Assembly: GCA_964428185.1 (NCBI GenBank)
Contig: CAYRXH010000011.1
Span: forward strand, 1-45,921
Direction: 5' to 3'
Source: CAYMAZ01 sp964428185
Lineage (GTDB): Bacteria > Bacteroidota > Bacteroidia > Bacteroidales > DTU049
Length of the DNA stretch: 45,921 nucleotides
This document shows, in pieces, positions 42,753-45,921 of the stretch; within the stretch, counting starts at the first letter, position 1, and each line of letters starts with the position of its first letter. The position numbers and the translations under genes were made by a program. Under the pieces are notes generated by a model. The model saw only the letters and a program-made list of their open reading frames with translations, was not told the DNA's origin and searched no databases.

Positions 42753-45722
42753 TTAAAGTTTTATCAATTTCAAAACCTGAGTATCTGCTGAATTGATTTC
42801 AACAACTTTTATATAATAAACTCCTGAAGGGAGAAAACTCAAATTTATTTTATGCTCCGACATTCCTGAAACAGAGAGGTTTTCAAAAAGAGATGCAGAA
42901 TTTCCGTAATGATCAAATAATTCAATTGAAAAAACTCCGCTTGTATTATCAAAAAACAAACTACAATAATCATTAATAACATTAGGTTTCAGTTGAACTA
43001 CAGAGTTTGAGAAATTTTGGCAATATACCGGCACTGTTTGATATACAAATGTTTCACCATCATAGTCTGTCTGAGTTAGTCTCACAAAATTATAATCAGA
43101 AGATTGTATAATATAGGAATAGGAAATATCAGTATTTGAATTTCCTGAAGCATTTACAATACCTTCTGAAAAAAATATCTTTCCATCATAGCTGCCCTGT
43201 ACGCTAAAATAATCGCTGTTAATTTCAGAAGATGTAGTCCATTCAACAAACAAGTCATTATTTATACAACTATAATCAAAGTTTGAGATTTCAACAGGCA
43301 AAGAGCTTGCGTCATGAACAATCACATCATCAATACAAATGCCATAAGCATAGTTTTCGGTGGCTTCAAATGCAATCCAATAGTCGCTGCTTTTATTTGG
43401 AAGATTAATTGAAACCTGTGACCAAACAGGAACATCAGAATTGTATGTTGCCAGGAGTGTCCATGGACCAGCTGCTGAAGTTTTATAATAAATCCTTAAT
43501 ATATCCTGATCGGGAGACCAAAATCTGTTTGTGTACCAAAATACAAGCTGAGGAGTTGTTAAAGCTGAAATATTCATTCGCGGAGCAATGAGTTTTGAAG
43601 TATTCACAGTACCATAAGCTCCTTCATAAAAATTGGCATTATATGAGCCTGTTCTTGGTACAGCGGGAGATCCGGAACCTGAGCCGGCTCTAAACATCCA
43701 GTTCAAGCCACCGGAAACAACAGACTGAGACCAGCATGGAGGGATAGTTCCTCCATTTTCAAAACCCTGATTATATGGAAACAAAGTTATTGCAGAACAA
43801 AATGTTGTCGCATCAGCAGTAACCCCTGGCGTATAATTATTTCCAGCCAGTGAAGAAAATGCCTTATAATAATATCGGGTGTTTGGAGTTAAACTTGAAT
43901 GACTGAAGGATACATTTGTTCCATAATAGATTACTGTTCCTCCACCAGGAATAGTTTGTCCGGGAGTGTATGTGGTACCATTGACAGGGACTCCGAAAAC
44001 AGGACTTGTGTTATAAACCAAGAGCACAGGGTCATTGGCAGAGTTCAGATTCCAAGTAACGTTAATTTGCGAATCGCTGATTGCCGAAGCTGTCAGATTT
44101 ATTGGATCACCAGGTGAACATGAGATAAAGCAGAAGGAAATCACTCCTGCACTTTCAGTAATACTTGTCAAAGGCTTTCCTGTATTATCACCAGCCCAAG
44201 ATCTTGAATGCGGTGTCGAAATATCTGTAAATGAAGTCCTGTTTCCTGTTCCTGGATAAGGACAGCCCCCTCCATTAATTGTTCCATACACTGCAGGTGG
44301 ATTCCCTGCTGCATTAGCGCAAACAGGATACATTCCCTGGTGAGAACCGGCATTAATAAGATTGCCTGCAGTAGCAATAAATGGCTCATCCACATGATAT
44401 ATTATCAAACCATGACCGGGTATTGCCCTGTCAAATCCTGTGAGTTGTCTGTTTTCACAATAAAAAAATTCACCGGGAGTAGTTGTGGTAAAATAATAAA
44501 AATCATCATTAAATGCACTGTTTAACATTGTAACCTGCTGCTGAACACTAAGCAATACAGGATTTGCCCATCCGAACAACCATTTCTCATATCCGTTTAT
44601 ATGAGCCGGACAATCCCCAGCAGCATTGATACCGTTCCAAGAACCTCCTGCCATCAAGTCCCAGTTCCCTGTACCAGTGTACTGGCCTCCTGTACCATAG
44701 TTAGTATCATAATAATCAGGTGCACCACAAATATGTCCAAATTCATGACAAATAACACCAATCGTTGAAATATTTGTCCCTGTGTTTCCTCTTAACTCAG
44801 CAGAACAAGAATATCTGTTAATATTCACTCCATCTCTGTTAATGGTTGGAATTGCCCATGCATGGGCCCAAATGCAATTTGCTCCCCCTCCTGCTTCTTC
44901 ACCATAGCCTGCATAAATAACATAAACTCCATCCACAGTGCCATCACTATCGTTATCATAGTTAGCAAAATTCACTATAGGATTTGCCAGATTCACCGCC
45001 TCTGTCACCATTTCACGAGGACGTACATCAAAGCCGCCAACATTTGCTCCATAATACGCCATATTCTGAGACAAGGTAAAAGGACCAACTACATCTGTTG
45101 TTAAATTGAAAGCACCATAGGAATTTTCCAAAAAGTAATCCTTCACACTTCCCTGGGCACCTCCAAGATTATATCCAAGCTGATTCATCAAGTTATTAAA
45201 TTCTGCCTGAGTTCGTGTAAATGCTCTGTCAGTATATGCAACCAATATCATTATTAACCTCTTATTTCCAAGTGGCACAAATGCTTTGTCGCTTTTATCA
45301 TGCTGAGCAAAAAGTTCTGTAAGTATCTTAACCTGATAATCACTATACCTTAAAGATTTCTGGGTTTGTGATATTAGTGCTCTTTCTTTTGCATTTCTTT
45401 GCCCTATATCATGAGCAATAACATCTGTAGCAATTAGATCGCCTTTCTCATCTTTTGCTGCATAAACAAGAAATCCTTCTGTATTAAATAATAATGTGTA
45501 ATAATCTTCCGTCTCAGCCCACCTTATACGTTCATCCCCCATCATCCTGACCCTTAATGTTGATCCATCAGGTTGGGAAAAGATTATTATACCATGATAA
45601 GCCGGAACCGCATTACTTTGATAATTGAAAAAAATAACAAATAACAATGTAAACATTGTTATAAAAAATCTTCGTGAGCAAACTCCTATTCTATTCAAAT
45701 TCATTTGGGGGCATATACTCAT
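42753..45722 (-). CDS. M6-family metalloprotease with fibronectin III-like, jelly-roll and T9SS type A sorting domains
   Basis: A secreted zinc protease of 989 aa. A leader runs to about residue 39 (FFITMFTLLFVIFFNYQSNA); an internal ATG at 45704 (residue 7) is an equal start. The M6 catalytic domain lies at about 150-500, opening with RLIMILVAYTD and YFLENSYGAFNL. The active site is HEFGH near 326-330, with GAPDYYDTNY and GNWDLMAGGSWNG just after. A fibronectin III-like module (about 540-640), a MAM/choice-of-anchor jelly roll (about 645-800; YNQGFENGGTIPPCW, ICIDDVIV), another sandwich (about 805-900) and the T9SS CTD (ending SFLPSGVYYIKVVEINSADTQVLKLIKL) follow. It is probably exported through SprA and anchored or released at the surface. 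It resembles immune-inhibitor-A-type proteases in its core. Confidence 0.9.
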   Translation of the reverse strand: MSICPQMNLNRIGVCSRRFFITMFTLLFVIFFNYQSNAVPAYHGIIIFSQPDGSTLRVRMMGDERIRWAETEDYYTLLFNTEGFLVYAAKDEKGDLIATDVIAHDIGQRNAKERALISQTQKSLRYSDYQVKILTELFAQHDKSDKAFVPLGNKRLIMILVAYTDRAFTRTQAEFNNLMNQLGYNLGGAQGSVKDYFLENSYGAFNLTTDVVGPFTLSQNMAYYGANVGGFDVRPREMVTEAVNLANPIVNFANYDNDSDGTVDGVYVIYAGYGEEAGGGANCIWAHAWAIPTINRDGVNINRYSCSAELRGNTGTNISTIGVICHEFGHICGAPDYYDTNYGTGGQYTGTGNWDLMAGGSWNGINAAGDCPAHINGYEKWLFGWANPVLLSVQQQVTMLNSAFNDDFYYFTTTTPGEFFYCENRQLTGFDRAIPGHGLIIYHVDEPFIATAGNLINAGSHQGMYPVCANAAGNPPAVYGTINGGGCPYPGTGNRTSFTDISTPHSRSWAGDNTGKPLTSITESAGVISFCFISCSPGDPINLTASAISDSQINVTWNLNSANDPVLLVYNTSPVFGVPVNGTTYTPGQTIPGGGTVIYYGTNVSFSHSSLTPNTRYYYKAFSSLAGNNYTPGVTADATTFCSAITLFPYNQGFENGGTIPPCWSQSVVSGGLNWMFRAGSGSGSPAVPRTGSYNANFYEGAYGTVNTSKLIAPRMNISALTTPQLVFWYTNRFWSPDQDILRIYYKTSAAGPWTLLATYNSDVPVWSQVSINLPNKSSDYWIAFEATENYAYGICIDDVIVHDASSLPVEISNFDYSCINNDLFVEWTTSSEINSDYFSVQGSYDGKIFFSEGIVNASGNSNTDISYSYIIQSSDYNFVRLTQTDYDGETFVYQTVPVYCQNFSNSVVQLKPNVINDYCSLFFDNTSGVFSIELFDHYGNSASLFENLSVSGMSEHKINLSFLPSGVYYIKVVEINSADTQVLKLIKL

Positions 45723-45750
45723 ATAAATTTATTTTTTTATTGCGCAATAA

Positions 45751-45781
45751 CAAAGTTAGCACTTCAATACCTACATATCAA
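45751..45781 (-). promoter_or_regulatory. Promoter of the M6 protease gene
   Basis: Minus-strand TTG (45781-45779), exactly 20 bases, then TAACTTTG (45758-45751): a full consensus match. The expected transcript starts near 45745, giving a leader of about 22 bases to the ATG at 45722, or about 40 to the one at 45704. Confidence 0.7.
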
Positions 45782-45838
45782 AACATTTGAATTTTTTTTC
45801 CAAAAAAAATATCCATGGTTTTTTAAGTTGCTTATTGT

Positions 45839-45921
45839 ATGAAAGTTAAAAAGTTCAATAAAAGTTTTTCAAAAGAAAAATTCCTAAAATATGTTTTATT
45901 AATATATATATTTATTCATTC
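45839..45921 (+). CDS. Possible 5' end of an exported-protein gene, cut by the window edge
   Basis: From ATG at 45839 an open frame runs to the window end (27 codons) reading MKVKKFNKSFSKEKFLKYVL and then a hydrophobic run LIYIFIH. A Lys-rich start followed by a hydrophobic core looks like a signal peptide or membrane anchor. The sequence is very AT-rich and no promoter box or Shine-Dalgarno is seen, so chance is possible. The rest of 45723-45838 holds only the M6 promoter and A/T runs. Confidence 0.3.
   Translation, partial: MKVKKFNKSFSKEKFLKYVLLIYIFIH

Noticed and set aside
1..45921. CRISPR arrays, tRNA or rRNA genes, insertion sequences, prophage
   Set aside because: No regularly spaced repeats, cloverleaf-like stems, transposase motifs or terminal inverted repeats were seen on reading both strands.

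Overview
The window comes from a chromosome of a member of the Bacteroidota (AT-rich, intact genes, no phage or plasmid hallmarks). The evidence is the gene content: SprA, GldD, GldE and two PorG-type (DUF6089) proteins of the type IX secretion/gliding machinery, three exported proteins with type A T9SS sorting domains, CarboxypepD_reg-type TonB receptors, and many copies of the Bacteroidota -7 promoter box TAnnTTTG. MqnA (futalosine menaquinone route) and the gene mix suggest an uncultured environmental lineage rather than a gut Bacteroides; I cannot name the species.

Layout. 0-9.4 kb: malic enzyme, ruvA and the giant sprA, all on +, in an order familiar from this phylum. 9.4-11.8 kb: a convergent DUF5686 outer-membrane protein. 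11.9-17.2 kb: envelope-biogenesis operon porG, uppS, bamA, two Skp/OmpH genes. 17.2-20.5 kb: TonB receptor plus DUF4249 lipoprotein. 20.6-24.0 kb (-): ssb, gldE, gldD, preceded by a multiply broken mutY. 24.1-26.4 kb (-): a modular T9SS cargo protein. 26.5-29.2 kb: queA-like gene (+), then pdxJ with an alpha/beta hydrolase (-). 29.3-34.4 kb: CBS-domain protein, small Omp85-family protein, nadK, a second porG-like gene, and a T9SS-targeted esterase. 34.5-38.0 kb: glycyl-tRNA synthetase, a tiny winged-helix protein, mqnA, and an unknown envelope protein. 38.0-38.2 kb (-): a 29-codon membrane-peptide gene with its own ribosome binding site and terminator. 38.3-41.8 kb (-): second TonB receptor/DUF4249 pair. 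41.9-45.7 kb: a repeat-rich exported protein (+) and a large M6 metalloprotease with a T9SS sorting domain (-). The last 0.2 kb is AT-rich and holds a promoter and perhaps the start of another exported protein.

How they fit together. Much of the window serves the outer membrane: BamA and the Skp-like chaperones insert barrels, SprA/PorG/GldD/GldE belong to or support T9SS, and the CTD-bearing esterase, adhesin-like protein and M6 protease are likely cargo. Two receptor-lipoprotein pairs probably import unknown ligands.

The most notable observations are: (1) a promoter-like block ATTTC-A9-T(T/A)G-TAnnTT(T/A)G occurring three times with identical spacing; (2) decay of mutY inside an otherwise intact ssb-gldE-gldD neighbourhood; (3) the unannotated 29-aa membrane peptide gene; (4) a split nadK/porG/uppS/bamA locus with one porG copy on each side; (5) a one-POTRA Omp85 protein between a CBS protein and nadK. 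I saw no tRNA, rRNA, CRISPR array, insertion sequence or prophage, and no gene-free stretch longer than 300 bases apart from the mutY pseudogene.
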